This document shows positions 1 to 13,430 of a stretch of DNA of 64,000 nt, one piece after another. How positions within the stretch are numbered: position 1 is the first letter of the stretch; each line of letters begins with the position of its first letter. Both the position numbers and the translations under genes were made by a program. The DNA is from Serinus canaria (Eukaryota; Chordata; Aves; Passeriformes; Fringillidae), in the NCBI RefSeq assembly GCF_022539315.1, contig NC_066319.1:28854093-28918092 (forward strand), in the 5' to 3' direction. The notes under the pieces were generated by a model, which saw only the letters and a list, made by a program, of their open reading frames with translations, was not told the origin of the DNA and ran no database searches.

Positions 1-3000
1 AATAGAAGTTTTTGAGGGAGATGATTTGAGGGACAAGCATTTGTTTGATTGTTGAATAGCATAATGTATAAATAATGACAGTAAAAAATTGCTAGATCTG
101 TCTATTTCTTCCCTAGTCTACATTTTTATCTTCATTGCTGCACATGACATTCACATGTGAGGGATTTTTATGCCTTAAACCGTCATGGGAAATTCCTCCT
201 TTCCTTCAGTATTGATGTAGTCCATCACAGCACTGAGGCCACTGTGGAAGTTTTTCACTCCTATCATTCCACCTGTGCTGCCAATAGAAAGTACCAGATC
301 AGTTCAACTTTGGCTGCTTTGTCACATTGTGTGGAAGTGTGGTTTTGATTAGAGGTTGAATGGGTTGAAAGAAGGGTAAGAAGTGTAGATGCTTTTACAT
401 GTTTACTGTGGGTTTCCAAAATTTTAACTCCCAGTGTGTTAGGCTGGACCACAGCATTCTTCCAATAGAGGACGTAGGAAATGGTTACATGTAGTTAATA
501 ATTTGCTGCTGGTATAACACTTCCTGTGAAACTCATTTCCCCAACCACTGTCTGTTCTCAGATGGAGGCAGAGTTAGATAATGCAGGCACTACTTTTTCT
601 TCATAACTGAAGGCTGCTCTGGGGAATCTTGCTGCTGCTTGTCTGCAAAATCCAGCAAGTGAGAAGCTTGGAATTCCAAAGACTAGCTGTTTGTGGCCAG
701 TAGCAGTACTGTAGTTAGCAATCCCTTCACATAATGCATATTGCAGCCAAGAGCACTGTGTGTGTTGAGACTTTTTACAGATATAGGTAAGGTTTGATAA
801 AACTCACAGGAATTTGCTGGTTTTTACTCATTTGAAGGGGATCAGGCTTGATGCTGAATTTCTTGTTTTAATCAGCCAAGGCTTCTCAGGGGAAGTAAAA
901 TTTTTCTTTGATGCTGTTCAGCTTGATAAGGGACTGTCAGAAAAGGGGAGATTTTTGTTAACTTCTAAACTTGTTTGTCAGTCAGTGGAATATGACTAAT
1001 TTTGTAGTTTTAAATTAATAGCTCTACATTTTCAAAACATTGAATAGAGCAGTGATATCCTTGTAGGTTAGAGAATTCAGATACAGATTCCATTGCTTGA
1101 CAGGAACAAATGAGCTGTATTTACTTACTTATCCAGAAAATTGGAGGATTTTTACAGCAGTGTATTTTTCTCCAAAATACATGGCTCTTCTCCAGGAGAA
1201 TTTGTCTCAGCTTGCTGTTGTATGCCTCCAGCCAGGAAAGTCAGTTTTGTCCATTTCTTTAGTCAGGCAACATTAAACACCCCTAAAAACTTTAAATTGA
1301 ATACTTCTAGAGCTAGGAAAGAAGTCCTGATTTTGAGTAGATTTTATTAATATACCGTGGAATTGGTTAACTGTCTAATAGGAAGCTGGGAGTGCTTTAT
1401 GCTTGGCTGCTAGGGTGAAGGAGGTGATTGAAAAGCCAGCACTTCTTGGCATGCATGGAGAAATTTAGAGACAGTTGCACAGCTCTGAATTGTGGAAAGT
1501 TTAGCTCACTTCAAATAATCATAATTTGATTAGTCTTGCTGACTGAGTCAGGGTACAGAGGCGGATTCATTTTGCTTTTTCCCAAAGTTCATTCACAGCT
1601 TGATATCTCTGCTGTCTCAGCTTTAGTGCAGCAATTGAGATTCTCTCCTTTTATCCCAGTATACTAATAAGATCTGGATGTGGTAGGTTGGCTCCTCAAA
1701 AATAGCATATGAAGTGCTATAAATATAGAACTAATATAATTCTACGATTATAAGCTGACTAGTGAGTCTGGAAATCTTATTTTTCTATTTTTAGAATGTT
1801 TAAGTATTTCTTTTCCTTCAGGTGGACGTTAAACTGAAACCATCTGTATTGTTTCTTTTTTAAAAAGAGTGCATTGAAAAGCTTTAAATGTGGTTTTGAT
1901 TGAGGAGGCTGCTGTAAGGCATTCACACCACTAGATGGGGTCTGGAAGCTGTGCCTTTTTAAAAGAAAGTTCAAAGAGAGAGGTCTGTGTGTCTTAAACG
2001 ATTTACAATAAAATATGTATAACAAATATTGTTACAGAATTGCTGGGGGAAACTCAGCAAGTTGGAGTACCTATATATCTCAAGCAAAGACTATGTAATT
2101 TCAGCTGTTGTTAGTTACTCATGTTCCCCCTTCTCTTTTTCCACACAGCTCCATGACCATCTCCTTCTTTTTACTGAAATGAAAAGACTGCTTTTCCCCT
2201 TAAGAAAATATTATCATTGTCCCCTTAATGCTTTCTTTTCCTGTGTTCCCTCTGACCCACAACTTATATCAACATATGTGAAAGTTTTTTGAGATCCAAA
2301 TTATATTGGTTTGTCCTATTAATGACCATCAAACAAAGGTTTAACTTTTTTAAACTAATCTTCATGCTGCAATAAGGCTGAGAATCTCAAGAAGCAAACT
2401 CCTAAGCTGTGGACAAGGAACACATGTTGTTAGTTATTAGTGAATTATCTCGTGATTAGCTCATTAAACAATAAGCAAAATATAGAGTATAGAAATTTCT
2501 TCCCTGTAGTAAACAAATTACATTCAGAGGGATCTTGAGAGAGGACTCTTCTTAGCAGGTTTATGAATGTTGAGGTGTGTTGATCATGCCAGTGTGTGCA
2601 GGACTTTGAAGGTGTGGCTGCACTGTGCTGCTGGTCTTGAACTGACTGTATTTCCTAAAGTCTTTGTCTTGAACAGAGCTTTTCTGCCAAGTGTTAATTA
2701 CTAGGTGTTCAGCTTACTCATTGTACTGCAAGTAAACACAATCCAACTCTTAAAACAATCTATTACATCCATAACTTCTGGTCCACATGTATTGGAGATC
2801 ACTGGTACTTTTGAAAATCCAGTTCTTGGCTCCTGATTGCTTTGACTTGTAGTTTATCTTACTTCATTTAGTTCCCATCCTTTCCAAGACCTGATGAGTA
2901 TTACCTTTTTTGGTTTTGTATCAGTGGTCTGGTAGCAAGAGGAAAACACTGTTGGACATAGAAATCTTGCAGGAGGTATTAGATTGACATGTAGCTGGAA

Positions 3001-6000
3001 AAGCTAGGTTTAAGGTTTAGGAGGCCTCTCTCAGTATCAAAATCTGAGTGGTAGCTACCAGAACTACAGGAAATTTGAGAGCAGTTCTTCATAGTTTAGT
3101 TAAATGCATGTCAAATAGACCAGCTTTGCAAGAGACAACTGAGTATTACCTCTGAATAAAGGCATGAATAAAGGCATTCTGTTAGGGTGTTTTTTTTTTT
3201 TTTTTAAGAGTTGATGTGCAAGAGAAAGGGAAGAAAGGGAGATGAAGAGTATTTGCAACTCTGTCTGTACCATAGGTGATATTTGTAACCTGTTGCATAG
3301 AGAGGACTTTAGATAATCTGTGTGGTGATGTTGAAGGTATTCTAAGGTCATAAACACAGCATCATAACTGAGTACAAGTCCTTAGATTGACGTCTCCAAT
3401 GGTTGCCAATTTTAGTTTCTAGGGTCATACCTTCAAGGTATTTGATCCTTAGAGATCACACAAAAAGAACAGAGATGGCAGTTATTTTCTGAGTAATGCT
3501 CACACATGGGCTGAATTCTTATCCTTTCTAGCTTTCCTTCATGAGCTCATGCCACAAAGTAACTGTTGCCTTTTTTTATCTGTGTGTTACCAAGATGTCT
3601 GAGATGTTGGATGAAATACTGAGCTTCTGCAAGTGTAAGTGAGGAATCAGTATTGTTGGTTATTGTGTTGGGGATATTAATTCAGGGACAGGGTTTGCTT
3701 CTGACAGTGAGCCCAGAGAGGTTCAGGGCTCTTTCCTTGAAAGCTAGTGCTGGTGCACTGGGAATTTTCTTCATGTAGAATCTGTTGGTGATACATGATG
3801 GCAGGAATTGTATGAGAATATTTAAAATTTTACTTTGACTGTTTTACATTTTGACTTTTCATGTGAAGGAAAGAAGCTTCTGATTGTCATCACTTCCAGT
3901 GTGATTGCTTTGGGATTCCCAAAGCCCCTGCAGGTGAAACAGTTCACTACATCATTGAATTGGCAAATACCTGTTTCAATTATTTCAGTGTAATAGAAGT
4001 GTGCTGTGTGTTTCTGTTTGGAGACCTTTGTCAGTCCTGCTCTGAGCAGAGCGCTGTATTAAGGACTGCAGGAAAAATGTGTGTATCTTGGCAACCAATT
4101 GTTCATTGCAGGCTTATAATTTCTTTCTCTTCCCAGTGGAATAATTTGGTGTGAATTTTGACTGACTTGATGTTGGTTAAAGTAATCCACTTAGGCTACA
4201 TTTTAACAAGTTTTAAGTGCTGGTTTGGAACTCACCAATATGGGTCGACCATGCCACCTCAAATTGTTCAAATAACTATTTGTCTTCTCTTGCAGTTCAG
4301 GAAATAGAATTCATCCCACACATGTACCATCCTCATATGTTACACTTCTGTGCTACTGAGGCAGCTCAACTGATCAGTTTCTCAACCTAGAATTTAAAGA
4401 TCTAACCAGATCCAACTTGGCATATTTGCCCCAAATTACACAGAACCTAATGCAGGCACCTTCCCTCCCTACATGTCTTCCATTATTTCTCAAAAATTCC
4501 CTTTTGAACTTTTAGAAAGTGAACTGATTATTGCTTAAGTTCATGGGGATTGATTTTTTTTCTTGGAATCTTTGGGATGCTTTGAAGGAACATTTGAGTA
4601 GTAATGGTATCTGGGGGAGTAGTACTTTTCGAATGGCTTTTGGCTTTGATTTCCTTATTGTAAACATAAATCTCTAAAATGTTTGCCCCAAATTTAGCCA
4701 AAATCAACTACTTATTTAAAGTTAGAAATACCTAAGTATATCTGCCTTTCCTTCTTTCTTCTCACTGAGGGGAAAATGGGAGTACTTGCAAATGAGCCTT
4801 TTTTGACTTTGGGCAAGGAGGTATGCTGACAATTGACAGTGCTTTAGTCATGTTGATGACTTTCCTGCCTGAGGAGACTTTTTTTTTGTCGGTGCCATCT
4901 TCAGTCATTTGATGCCTTTTTTTTTTTTTCCCGCCTTTTTTTTTTTCTTTAAAGACAGGAGTGCAGCCTAAAGTTTTGAAATATGTAAATCAGGAAATAT
5001 GTATGTGAATTTATTGTTTAACAATTTTTTGATTCTGAAGCAGTAAGTTCTGTTGCTGGTGTGAGCATCACCTAATAGGTAGTCTGGAAATACTTACGTT
5101 TGCAAGTCTGCCAAATACTGCCTGGCATTTAAGTGTGTGAAACAGGTACTGTAGTTTCTTTTTCCCACCCTTATGCCTTGTCCTTATTGTGGAGTTTCCA
5201 GGGATGGTAACATAGGAAGGGCCCTCTCACTTGCTTTCTGTTCTAGATGTACACACTCCATATTTCGTTTGCAGTCCTGCTTTATGCATGATCTTGTCAG
5301 TCCTCTTGGGATAGAGGATTTAGCTTAGCTTTCTCTGTGTTTAGTCTGGTGTCCTTCCTAGAGTGGAGTGCATTTAGAAAGATTTTTAGCTTTCCCCTAG
5401 GATCCTTGGATTTGTTGATCAGACACAACTGAATAGTGGAGAATTGAGCTTCAAACTGTATAATAGAAAAGAGTATTCTTAGGAGCTCAGCTTTTAATTC
5501 TTTGTTGTTCTCACATAGGTCTATGGTCATTCTTCTGTTCAGCCTCTCCTGTCTCTATTGCTCTCCATCATATGCATGGGGATTTTCTGATTTGAAGATG
5601 AAACTTTTTCACACCCATCACCATCCTCACATTAGCACTCTTGGTTCTGGCAGGTACTTTAAGCTCAATACTGTCCCTTTGCTCTGTGGGATCCAGCTTG
5701 CTCCTACAAGTAGAGGTGCTATTCAGGTTTTAGATATTCAACACTGTGTGTAACTGTAAGCAAGAAGTCAGGAAACCTGGTTTTGTTTCAGAGTGTTGGT
5801 TAGGTCTGTTGGTTGACCTTTCTTGCCCTCGGTTTTTCCTGTACCAAGAAAAGGGAAAACTGCCTACTTCAAAAGCCTCATGGTGCTTAATCTTTTTGTT
5901 AGCTTTGAAATACTTTAGCACCCAGGTCTTTCTAAAGCAAGAATTTAAAGTGCAAAGTATTGTCCTTGTAATGCAAATTTTAAAGTATAATCTGTTGCTC

Positions 6001-9000
6001 AAAAGAAGCTCAGATTGAATGGGTTTTTGTAGAGGGCTTTCTTAAGGCAGTAATCATTGTAAATCTTGCCCTAATCACATCTCTACCTCAATTTAATATG
6101 GAGGGAATTAAAAGAGAAACTTTTTTGTCTATAAAAGAAAAAAGGAAGAAAGGAAAATTTTAAAAAATATTGGTGACTGAAATCAAAGGAGAGAGACTCT
6201 TAGTGATTTTACTAGAACATATGAAAAATTAACCCTATTGTAAGAGAAGGGAATTAGTTTTTGAAACTTCAGTCCAGTGGAAATTGTGGAAGAACCAACC
6301 TGATGAGGCCAAAGTTATGTCTGCAATTGTATTCATTTAGCTTCAGGTGAAAATTTATATTCATCTTTTACCTACTAGAGGCAAAAACTTTATTAGTTCA
6401 AGACTGGACTCTTCTACTTCAAGAGCATTTTGGATTTTGCCAGTTTTCCTGTCAAAAGAAAGCCCTATGTTCTTCTTTCTGCTGTTTTCTTCAATATCTA
6501 CTTGTGTAGTTATTGTAAATTAAAAATTCTTGCAGCTTCACTTGAGAAAAGCAGGGAAGGGAGTGTATATATATTATTGGATAAGAGAACAAATCTGTGG
6601 CTGATGTTACTCATAAGCTTTCCTAATGCAAGACAACAATTGCAGCACAGAAATGTGCAGGAAAAATCTATTGTAGGACTGCAGTATTGACACTTGACTG
6701 ATTTTGCATAAGGTGTGAAAGTGGCTTCATTCTTTAGGAGGAATTGCCAACTTTTACACTCAGATTATTTTTCTAAGGTAGCATTCTCTGATATCCATGT
6801 TCTTTGTGTTGTAAGGACTTTGGTGAATACTTGGTTTTGGGAACACATCCTGCTTCTTTATTTGGCCTAAAGGTCATCTTCCCATGCCATGTCTGGCTGT
6901 ATTTGTATCTTCTCGATCTGGTTATCTGATGGAACCTGCTGCTTTGTGTTTTGCTGGATTTAGCTGAGCAGTGTTCTCTGTCACAGTCTGTACTCCATCC
7001 TACAAGGTGCTATTTCTGAACAGGCTGCATAATGGACTCTGATCAGAGAATTTAGGGATTAGAAAAAGATGGAAAAGATCAGGTATTTCAGCTAGTTTGT
7101 TTGTGGCTGTTGAACAGTTGCTTTTTACTTTGTATTCTCAAGTTTCTTTTATTTTAATTTTATTGTTATTTGGTTAGGTTTTTAGGGTTTTTTTCCCCTG
7201 AAAAACTAATTGTCTGCTTCTTAGATCTCATTTATTACTTACATTACACTAACACCTACATGATTCAAGCAGAGAGTGAGAATAAGACACTCTTGTGCCT
7301 GGTGACCCACAGATCTGTAGTGAGGGCAAGCCTAGGGCAGGAGAATGTTTGTGAACAGGTCTGTAATAAGACCTAAACAAACCTTGGCTAGAGCTGGAGG
7401 AGGATGTGAAGCATTCGACCAAGCAGTGTTTTTTTGGTTTTTTTTTGCTTGTTGTCATTTGCTACTGTTCAATCTTTGTAAAGGCAGAGGTAACCTTAAA
7501 TCCTGAAAGGATAAAAGTAATACAGATGAGGGGGTGAATTTAATATACTTTACACCTCTGCTCTTGCCATCTTCCTCAGAATACTGAAATTCTTGAGCTA
7601 TTTTCCTGTGAATAAAGGCAGAATGCTTTCTGGAGAGCTGCCTGAGATCACTGATGTAGCAACATTTCCATTCAGTGATGCAGTTAGGTCATAAGGGCCA
7701 AACTAGGCAAGCCTTTGCTGTTACATTGTCGGGTTGCTCCGGGTACATAAATGGTGATGTTTGATGTTTTTAAGGCTCCAGTTTCTCAAGTCTGTTATCA
7801 GATAAGAATCTCAGTTATTTAAAAAAATTAAAATATTGCCCTCATGGTTTGGAGGGACCAGCAAAACTTCTATTTACCTTTGAGTCTGCCATGCAGGAAA
7901 GTTCATTAACGGTGGGGAGATTCCATTTTGAACTAGTTTATATGTTTCTGACCTTAACAGTAAACAACAAAGAAGTATCACGTTCTTGAGCATGCTGAAT
8001 CTTCACCCTGAATTCAGTACTTTTCTTATCTTGGTGGATGTAGTTAATTTTAATTGTACTTTCTTTTTGAAGGGAAGCAAAGATGCTAGTTTTGCTAATA
8101 ATACACAGCCTTTATTTTATTTGGTTATTGTTTAATGTCCAAGCAAATACCCCTTACTTCCTGATAAGGATTCTTGGAGGCAGTTCTTGTGAAGGTAGTA
8201 AAATAATCTGAAGTAGTGATGATAGAATGTAGAAAAATGAGCTTGTTTCAGAAAAATAATAAAATCTTGAGTATGGCTTATATACCTTCTAATCTTCAGA
8301 CACAGATGGATTTCCTTCACATTTGTTAACACTTGTAATACTTATAGTGAAATGCTGTATGCTTAGACACAATTTATCTGTTTCTCAAAGAAACTATATT
8401 GAGATTTCTGAGACTTATAATCTACTTTAAAAAGATCTGCATGATTATTGATATTGTGCTGACTTTTCTGTTATTGGTTAATTTGGCTCTTAAGTGTTTG
8501 CTTCAGAGGATATATATGAATTGTGTCCTTTTAAATACACAATAATTTTCTTGCAAATAAACCCCCAAACTTTTCTGCAGTTTTCCAGGCCAAAATTCTG
8601 TTTGCCAAGTTTCATTCCAGTTATTTTTTTGCACAGTTAGAAGTTTCTCAATTTTGTGGTTACAGAATTGCTGACAAACACAGTTGTATGCAATGGTGTG
8701 TATTAGTTACAAGCATTCAGTTCATTCTTTCCTTTTAAGGTCATTCTTTCATTAACTTAGTCTCACTCACTGTTGTTTATGATCCCAATGCTTTTCCCTT
8801 GCTTAATTAATTTGTTTTCTTGAATGACACCCCTGTCCCAAGGACAGTGTCTGTACTGCAATGCAGTGATACTGCTCCTTCCCTTGCTCCACTAACTGCC
8901 AGTTAACCAAATTATTTACATTAGTGGTGCTGCTGGTGGACTCAAAGCCTTCCATTGTTTGGCTGAGCTGTATTTAGTCAGCCCTCGCCTGCTGCCTGTG

Positions 9001-12000
9001 TGCTGCATATCCAGCTACGGAAATGACCATATTGCATAGAACTGTCCATTCTCTCCCTCCTCAGCCTCCCTCTAGTTCCAGCATGTGTGTTTGGATTGTA
9101 ATGTTCCATCTGTGGACTAAATATTTCTCTTAATCACACAATATGACTTTTTAAAAAACTCAGAAGTGCATGTGTCTCTCACTATATTGCTTCCAGAGCT
9201 GGTAGGCAACATCAGCATTCCACAGCTGTCTGGGTGAGCCAAATTTGGAAGCAGAGTAAATCCGAGTAGTCTGGCTTTGGATTCATAAAAATAATGCCTC
9301 TGGCAGAAAGAGCACTCATCTTGTTCAGAAGTGTCCTTTTAGTATTGCCTTCAGATTTCTCACTAGCTGTCGTGGTCTGTGTCTTCAAGATGAGAGGATT
9401 GTTTCTGGCATGCTGCATCAGTAAACTTTTAGTAACTGCAACGAGGTGTTGCCTCTGAAACTGCTTTGTTAGTGCATACAGTAAGTGGCAGTTCTAACGT
9501 GAGCAACGTATCCAAACATGTCTACCCTGCCCCACATAATCCTGTGTGAAAAAATCCAAAAGTAACACTGACTAAAAGTACAGCACAACACCCTGGTGCA
9601 GCTAAGAAAAGGGATATAGTCGTTTGAACATGCTTAAACACAACATTTCTCTTCCTCTCCCTCCCCACTCCGCAAAAAAATGAAAGTGCAAAAGCTCTCA
9701 TTCTGGTTAATTTGAAGGTCTTTAGAGCTTCTTGATTCAGACATCCTCTTTAGTACTAATGAGTATTAGTACTGTAAAAAAATAACAACTTCTGCTGGCT
9801 TCTTTCTTGGAGAGTGCTGACTGCTTTTTTCCTGCAATGTTGATGGAGATGGATACTCTAGAAGGCATCTCAGGCAATTATTATTTTTTCCTAAAATCAT
9901 TATGATTGTTCTAAAATCACCAAAATTTTATGATGCAAGTTACTGAAGTCTTAAGGTTCCTCAGTTCTCAGTACTGCTACCATGTGCCCTGCCTGCAGTA
10001 TGAGGCAGAGAAAGAGAGGTTTCTCAAATCCTTTATATGTCCTCTGTCTAAGAACTAGGAGAGAAACTTTGCCACCAAGATAGAGCCATGAGCTGCACTC
10101 TCTCCATACACATCCCCCCCTCTTATTCGTGAGCATATCTATCTCTGAGAGGTTCTGTCCTAGGAGGAAAGAGAGAGCAAGCAAATATTTTTCCTTTGTT
10201 TGGATCAGGAAGTGGATGTTTGGTGGGGGCTTGTGTCAGTTCCTTCACCTCATCCCCACCTGACTACTTGCTGCTTCTTTTCAGAGTTTCTTAAAGGAAA
10301 ACACTGTGCAGTTAATTTAACAAGTCCTTTCAAAGAGGCAGAGGGGAAGCAATCAGGACACAGCAGGGTGGGGAAAGAAGAAAACTGCTGTCTTGTGATT
10401 AGTACAGTGAAATGCTGCACTTGGAGCTATAGTGTCAGGCTTTTGGGGCCCAGAATTAAGGCAAGTGGGGAAAGTAATTTCTCTTACATTATAAATGGAT
10501 GGCAAACAGCTATTTTAGTATTTTTTTTTGTATCACCCAAAACTAGCTCACTGCTTTTTTTTTTGTTGGTGTGGGGGGTTATTTTTTTTTTTCTTTTTCT
10601 TTTTCTTTTTTTTTTTTTTTGAGCCAAATGTTTAAGAAAACTGCAGCAGGAACTGTATTTCCATCCCATGTGTGGCTGAATTGTGTGGAGTGAGGGTCTG
10701 ACCGAAGCAAAGCTGTGGATTTTTTGAGAAGTATTAACTATGCAGCTCCTTAATTCTAGACTTTTCATGTGTGGATATTTTTTTCTGAAGTTCTAGTCTC
10801 TCTTGCTTCCTTTAATCTCTGAAGTAAAACATTCTTTTGGAGCTTTGTCACACTGAAGTTACTGCAACACAGTACAGAATTCAGTTCCAAGTGTTTGCTT
10901 TGGTACCTTTGACTGCTGTAGGAGCTTAATGAAACATCTGTAAGCAGAATGGAAGCCAGTTTAATATTGCACTCCTATTGCTATAAAATATAATCTCAAA
11001 TGATCACAGGCAGGGAATAATACTAGTAACAATGGAAACTTTACTTGAAGACTTGAAAGGATGGGGCATCTGGAAGGCTCACTCACTCGCAGGCAGGAGA
11101 GAATTCTGGGCTGTGATTTGGATTAAGGGGGAGAACTGGCAATGAGGAGAGAAGCTTAATCTTGGTGCAGCAGTGGTTGCACCTAAACATTAAGTCTGGT
11201 TGGTGTATATTTCTTATGAGCTTCTTATTCATGTTGGACAACTCATATATTTTTAATTAAAAATTAACTTTTCTTAGCAAAAAAAAATATCTGGAATTGT
11301 TTCTTTTGCCTGTTTTTTATGTTGAGTTCTCGGTTGGGTTGGAGTATTGGGGGGTTTATGATATTTTAGCTTACCTTTTGATGAAAGTGGAAAATTCCAT
11401 AGAAAAAGAAATAGCTTGCTAAGACCTATCAGAAAAGGAAAGGCAAAAATATCATATGTGTTTTGGTTATCCTGTTTTGTTTTGATTTTTAATGCCTGAC
11501 TGAGTATTTTGAGGAGGTGAGTACTTTACTGATCTCAATTAACAGAAACAAGGGCTGATGAGAGAGATCCTAAATCCTTATCTCTAAGCTTGCAGTTTCT
11601 AGTATTACATTCTCTCATGTTTTAATTAAATACCTTGAACATAATTAATAAGAGCTTGGTAACTTTGCCTTGGAGGAGAACATGAGACACCAGGACTGTT
11701 CATGCTGATAGAAGTGTTCTGAAGTTTTGGTGCCCAGCCTTAAGAACTTACTAGTTACTTGGCTTTGAAAATGTGACTTGTAGTGCCTTTGTGGCACTCT
11801 GGCTTTGACTGTTCACTTCACTAAGAGTGTGTGTGTGAGAGCAGCATATTTCTAGGGCATTCAGTAAGTAGCGTCTTCTATTTTGTGTTGGTTTTGTTTA
11901 ACTCTGGCTTAGGAACAATGGTTTTTTAACTTCTCAGTATCTCAGGCAATGATGCATGCTTCGACCTGCATGGAATGTGGCTTCCCATCCATGTGGAGTG

Positions 12001-13216
12001 ACTCATTCTTCACAATTGTTGGGGCAAAGGGCTATATCAGAAGGTGTTATGCATTAAAATCTATGAGTAAGCTTCTGTCTAGAATTTACAAATTCTGAGC
12101 TGGCATGCTTTTTCTGGTCCAGAAGGGGCATAAAAGTCACAGCTCTCAACAAGATTTGATGGTTATTGCTCAAAACAGAAGTGTTAACAAAAAATTGAGC
12201 TCTGGTCCTGTTTAGGAAGGTTTCAGTGATCATTAAACAAAAAAAAAGTAATAAAATGTCTTCCATCTTTGTCTTGCTTTCCATATACACAATCATTTCC
12301 TGTACACAGATTGAATGAAGTCTTGAAACGACCAGAAAAACTGTACAAGTTGCATTTAAGGTGTGCTTTGATTAACTTTAGGTTCCTTTATGGAACAGAT
12401 TCCATTTCTGTTACTTTTTTAAAAAGAGTCTGGAAACTTGTGAACCTTTGGTTTTGTTTTGTGTATGTCAATAAGAATGGATACAAATATCCAGCTCTGA
12501 ATATACAGCCTTATATGGGACAAAGAAATCAGCTAATTCTGCCACATGAGAGTTTTAGGTAATAATGTCATGTGATAACATAATTGTCTTGCCTACTTGG
12601 CAGTATTTTTAGATGAAGCTAGTTCAAGATTAGCTAAGTGACTTTTTTTAGCATTTCTTGCAATAACATGTTAGTAAGATGTCCTTTTATTTAAGACATC
12701 TGGAACTGATTGTGGAGTTTAAACATCCTCTGATGCCCTGTAGAGATATAAATAGAAGCCGAAGAGAGAGAATGGTCAGCCTGTCTACATTTGGAGAAAA
12801 TGCCATCTGGTGCCAAAGCAAGGGTAAAAGACTGCTTGGTTCAAGAACCAGCTAACAAAAAAGTCTGAGTGCTGGTAGGGTCAGTCTAAAAGGCAGACAT
12901 ATATCCCAGAAGTAAAAGGACAGCCTTTTTAAGGCTAAGTGTTCTGTCCAACTTTGCTAATGTATTTTTAATTAACAAAACTACTCACAGTCTTTAACTT
13001 CTCTCTTCTGAGGACTTTACAAACAGCATTTTGATAGCTTGTCATTCAGGTTTCATATTAAGATTTTTTTCAGGAATTTAAAGCAGAAACTAAATAAGAT
13101 TATAGTTTCCTGGGCCTGTTTGAAAAACCTCAGTAGGATTAAAGAGAGTTCTGTCTCTTAGTAGTTGATTTGGTATGTGCAGCCCATCTCACCTAGTCCC
13201 ACCTGTCTTTTCCCAG
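1..13216 (+). other. DCAF5: DCAF5 intron (3' part), no coding exon recognised
   Basis: This stretch precedes the first recognisable DCAF5 exon and ends in a normal acceptor, a pyrimidine-rich run followed by CAG at 13214-13216. I looked for the preceding family segments: the WD repeats ending in a WDIRKPQ-like sequence, and the FHSVMFNP and SSSDDGR segments. I found none on the plus strand, so those exons probably lie upstream of the window. The sequence is AT-rich with small simple repeats, such as T tracts at 3191-3205 and 4917-4950 and a pyrimidine tract at 10540-10620. Open frames here are short and resemble no protein I know. The search was by eye, so a very short exon could have been missed. 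Confidence 0.6.
10540..10620 (+). repeat. T-rich / polypyrimidine low-complexity tract
   Basis: Long T runs are interrupted by single C residues (TTTTTC units), with a short GTGGGGGG interruption near 10571-10578. It is low-complexity intronic sequence. It accounts for the poly-phenylalanine and poly-lysine ends of the open frames that cross it on either strand, so those frames should not be read as genes. Confidence 0.8.
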
Positions 13217-13430
13217 TTCCCTGCTCCGCTATGGTGGGAACCTTTCCCTTCAGAGTGCCATGAGCGTCCGGTTCAACAGCAATGGCACCCAGCTGCTGGC
13301 CCTGCGGCGGCGCCTGCCCCCGGTGCTCTACGACATCCACTGCCGCCTGCCTGTCTTCCAGTTTGACAACCAAGGCTACTTCAACTCCTGCACTATGAAG
13401 AGCTGCTGTTTTGCAGGTGATCGTGATCAG
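13217..13430 (+). CDS. DCAF5: DCAF5 internal coding exon (WD40 region)
   Basis: This 214-nt exon encodes about 71 residues of DCAF5, a WD40 substrate receptor that links targets to the nuclear CUL4-DDB1-RBX1 ubiquitin ligase. The first base completes a codon from the previous exon. Reading then starts SLLRYGGNLS, continues through SVRFNSNGTQLLALRRRLPP and ends in CCFAGDRDQ. I recognise this as nearly identical to vertebrate DCAF5, within the later WD repeats. The acceptor is CAG at 13214-13216 and the donor is GTAATA at 13431. The exon ends on a complete codon, matching the phase of the next one at 28653. It is much richer in CpG and G+C than its intronic surroundings, including a CGGCGGCGCC run in the arginine-rich stretch. 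The ATG at 13260 is an internal methionine, not a start. Identification is from remembered family sequence. Confidence 0.95.

Noticed and set aside
7660..7690. TTCCATTCAGTGATG, reading FHSVM as in an upstream DCAF5 exon
   Set aside because: The match ends after five residues and the flanking sequence does not continue the DCAF5 family sequence, so it is a coincidence.
10200..10768. Frames of 140 and 94 codons near the pyrimidine tract
   Set aside because: Their ends are poly-phenylalanine or poly-lysine encoded by low-complexity sequence, and no domain is visible.
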